Origin: an uncultured Pelagibacteraceae bacterium
GTDB taxonomy: Bacteria > Pseudomonadota > Alphaproteobacteria > Pelagibacterales > Pelagibacteraceae
NCBI GenBank assembly: GCA_902539165.1
Contig: CACBHY010000005.1
Location: forward strand, 1-64,000
Direction of reading: 5' to 3'
DNA: 64,000 nt
Positions 62,780 through 64,000 of the stretch are shown here, one piece after another. How positions within the stretch are numbered: position 1 is the stretch's first letter; every line of letters begins with the position of its first letter. Made by a program: the position numbers and the translations under genes. The notes under the pieces are model-generated. The model saw only the letters and a list, made by a program, of their open reading frames with translations. It was not told where the DNA came from and made no database searches.

Positions 62780-63403
62780 TTAAGAATATCTCTTTTCTAG
62801 TTCTTTTACTGAACTCTCTGTAAATACAACTTTTTTAAATTTAATAATATCGTAGGCGCTAAAATGATTAACATCTGTAACCTTAACATTTGGAATATTT
62901 CTTGTTGATTTTTCAATTTTTTCTTTAGAATTTTTATCTAATATCAATAATGAGTTTGAAATTTCCAGTTTATTAATTATTGAATTCATTTCTTTAGTTT
63001 TTTTAATCTCAGAACTAAAATCATTTAAAATTAATAAGTTTTTGTTGTTATTTTTTTCGGTGATAAGTGAAGCAACACTTAATTTTTTTTCATTTTTATT
63101 TAATTTTCTTTTTTTGTATGCTAATTCACCTTTAGGTCCGTGTGCTATACCACCTCCTACAAAAATTGGAGCTTTTCTACTTGCGTGCCTAGCTCCACCA
63201 GTTCCTTTTTGAGCATAAATTTTAGAAGTTGGACCTCTAACTTCGTTTTGTTGTTTTGTCTTAGCATGTCTGCCTTTATAATTTGCGTTTGTTTTATAAA
63301 GTACGCTGCTAACAAGTTTGTTATTCACTTTTGCAGAAAAAATTTTATCTAAGACCTCAATACTGTCTTTTTTTCCATCTATACTAATTTTATCTAATTT
63401 CAT
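62780..63403 (-). CDS. rplD: 50S ribosomal protein L4
   Basis: Tunnel protein and, in some bacteria, autoregulator of the S10 operon. 207 residues. The tunnel loop contains KQQNEVRGPTSKIYAQKGTG, ARHASRKAPIFVGGGIAHGP; the globular part ends AYDIIKFKKVVFTESSVKEL. It overlaps rplC by one base. Confidence 0.97.
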   Translation of the reverse strand: MKLDKISIDGKKDSIEVLDKIFSAKVNNKLVSSVLYKTNANYKGRHAKTKQQNEVRGPTSKIYAQKGTGGARHASRKAPIFVGGGIAHGPKGELAYKKRKLNKNEKKLSVASLITEKNNNKNLLILNDFSSEIKKTKEMNSIINKLEISNSLLILDKNSKEKIEKSTRNIPNVKVTDVNHFSAYDIIKFKKVVFTESSVKELEKRYS

Positions 63404-64000
63404 TATTTTTTCTTCTTATCAGGTGTTTTTTTTGCTTGTTCAGACACAGCTAATTTTTCTGCAATTGTCATTTTACTAATATTTTTAACTGAACCTTTAA
63501 CCAATACCTCAGAATTTTTTGAGCCAGGAATTGATCCTTTTAGGTAAAGCAATTGATTATCTAAATCTGTTTTAATAATCTCAATATTTTGCATGGTTCT
63601 TAATTTATCGCCCATATGACCTGCCATTTTCTTACCTTTGAAAACTTTTCCTGGATCTTGGCTATGACCTGTTGAGCCATGAGCTCTATGAGAGACAGAT
63701 ACTCCGTGACTAGCTCTTAAACCACCAAAGTTGTGTCTTTTCATAGCACCTGCAAAACCTTTACCAATAGTTTTTGATCTTGTGTCCACAAATTTAGTGT
63801 CTTTAAAAATTTCTAAGCCAAACTCGTTACCTTCTTTGTATGCAGAGGTGTCATTTACTCTAAATTCTTTTAATTTTTTCTTTGCTTCTGTATTTTTTTT
63901 GGCAAAAAAGCCTTTCATAGCTTTTGATAACTTCGAATTTTTAATCTTACCATAACCAAGTTGCACTGCTTTATAGCCACGGTTTTCCTCTTCAATAACT
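63403..64000 (-). CDS. rplC: 50S ribosomal protein L3 (N-terminus beyond window end)
   Basis: C-terminal ~199 codons of L3. The frame remains open to the last base of the window; codons 5' of 63966 read VIEEENRGYKAVQLGYG-like L3 sequence, so the GTG at 63966 is an internal Val, not a start. Marks are FGGLRASHGVSVSHRAHGSTG, QDPGKVFKGKKMAGHMGD and GSIPGSKNSEV. rpsJ and tuf would be expected next beyond the edge. Confidence 0.97.
   Translation of the reverse strand, partial: VIEEENRGYKAVQLGYGKIKNSKLSKAMKGFFAKKNTEAKKKLKEFRVNDTSAYKEGNEFGLEIFKDTKFVDTRSKTIGKGFAGAMKRHNFGGLRASHGVSVSHRAHGSTGHSQDPGKVFKGKKMAGHMGDKLRTMQNIEIIKTDLDNQLLYLKGSIPGSKNSEVLVKGSVKNISKMTIAEKLAVSEQAKKTPDKKKK

Noticed and set aside
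63860-63966. Start of rplC at GTG 63966
   Set aside because: Upstream codons to the window edge continue conserved L3 sequence, so this is an internal Val and the gene is simply cut off.
1-64000. Mobile elements, prophage, CRISPR arrays, toxin-antitoxin or defence genes
   Set aside because: No transposase, integrase, direct-repeat array, defence protein family or composition break was seen; every substantial frame is accounted for by core genes.

Overview
The window is AT-rich (roughly 30% GC), tightly packed chromosomal DNA from a streamlined marine alphaproteobacterium, most likely SAR11 (Pelagibacterales). The reasons are the alphaproteobacterial gene order at several loci, intergenic gaps that are mostly -20 to +60 bp, very Lys/Asn/Ile-rich proteins, a heterotetrameric sarcosine oxidase operon, a K+-independent H+-pyrophosphatase and a SAM-V riboswitch in front of an O-acetylhomoserine sulfhydrylase gene. 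I see no insertion sequence, prophage, CRISPR array, toxin-antitoxin pair or obvious foreign island. No gene-free stretch reaches 300 bp; the longest (about 968-1173) holds the riboswitch and candidate promoters.

Layout. 1-1.0 kb: start of argC (cut by the window edge), rpsI and rplM on the minus strand. 1.1-2.5 kb: SAM-V riboswitch and metY. 2.5-9 kb: ctaA, a chorismate mutase, rpmG, a MerR-type regulator, ihfA, plsX, rpmF, a cytochrome bc1 assembly chaperone, a BamE/SmpA lipoprotein and hppA. 9-16.4 kb (minus): rpiB, glyA, nrdR, ribD, ribE, ribBA, ribH, nusB, thiL, with a 2-oxoglutarate oxygenase-like gene upstream. 16.4-17.4 kb: hemB. 17.4-24.7 kb (minus): dapA, smpB, folK, relA/spoT, pyrE, pdxJ, acpS, lepB, rnc, recO. 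24.8-27.1 kb: a lytic transglycosylase and tRNA-Ser(GCU). 27.2-32.3 kb: soxBDAG. 32.3-38.9 kb (minus): a secreted nuclease, a MATE exporter, trhO, an O-methyltransferase and gatCAB. 39-45.6 kb (plus): ruvX, pyrB, a PyrC-like protein, plsY, topA, a small exported protein and a RidA protein. 45.6-51.5 kb: ugd/galU, panC, mgtE, lipB and an RluC/RluD-type gene. 51.5-64 kb (minus): a near-complete S10-spc-alpha ribosomal superoperon from rplC (cut by the window end) to rplQ.

The genes are mostly housekeeping: translation (25 ribosomal proteins, gatCAB, tRNA-Ser), riboflavin, pyrimidine, B6, folate, lipoate and pantothenate synthesis, envelope lipids, and one-carbon metabolism (glyA, sox). The clearest themes are (a) compactness, including two divergent genes whose start codons share a CATG; (b) genes missing from otherwise conserved neighbourhoods (fabH and DUF177 near plsX, era between rnc and recO, dprA between plsY and topA, rpmD between rpsE and rplO, rpoZ before relA/spoT); and (c) proteins that keep their fold but lack canonical catalytic or metal residues (PyrC-like without HxH, RibBA without the GTP cyclohydrolase II zinc cysteines, NrdR with CxC in place of both CxxC knuckles). 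I found no convincing wholly new system; the riboswitch and the NrdR variant deserve the closest look.
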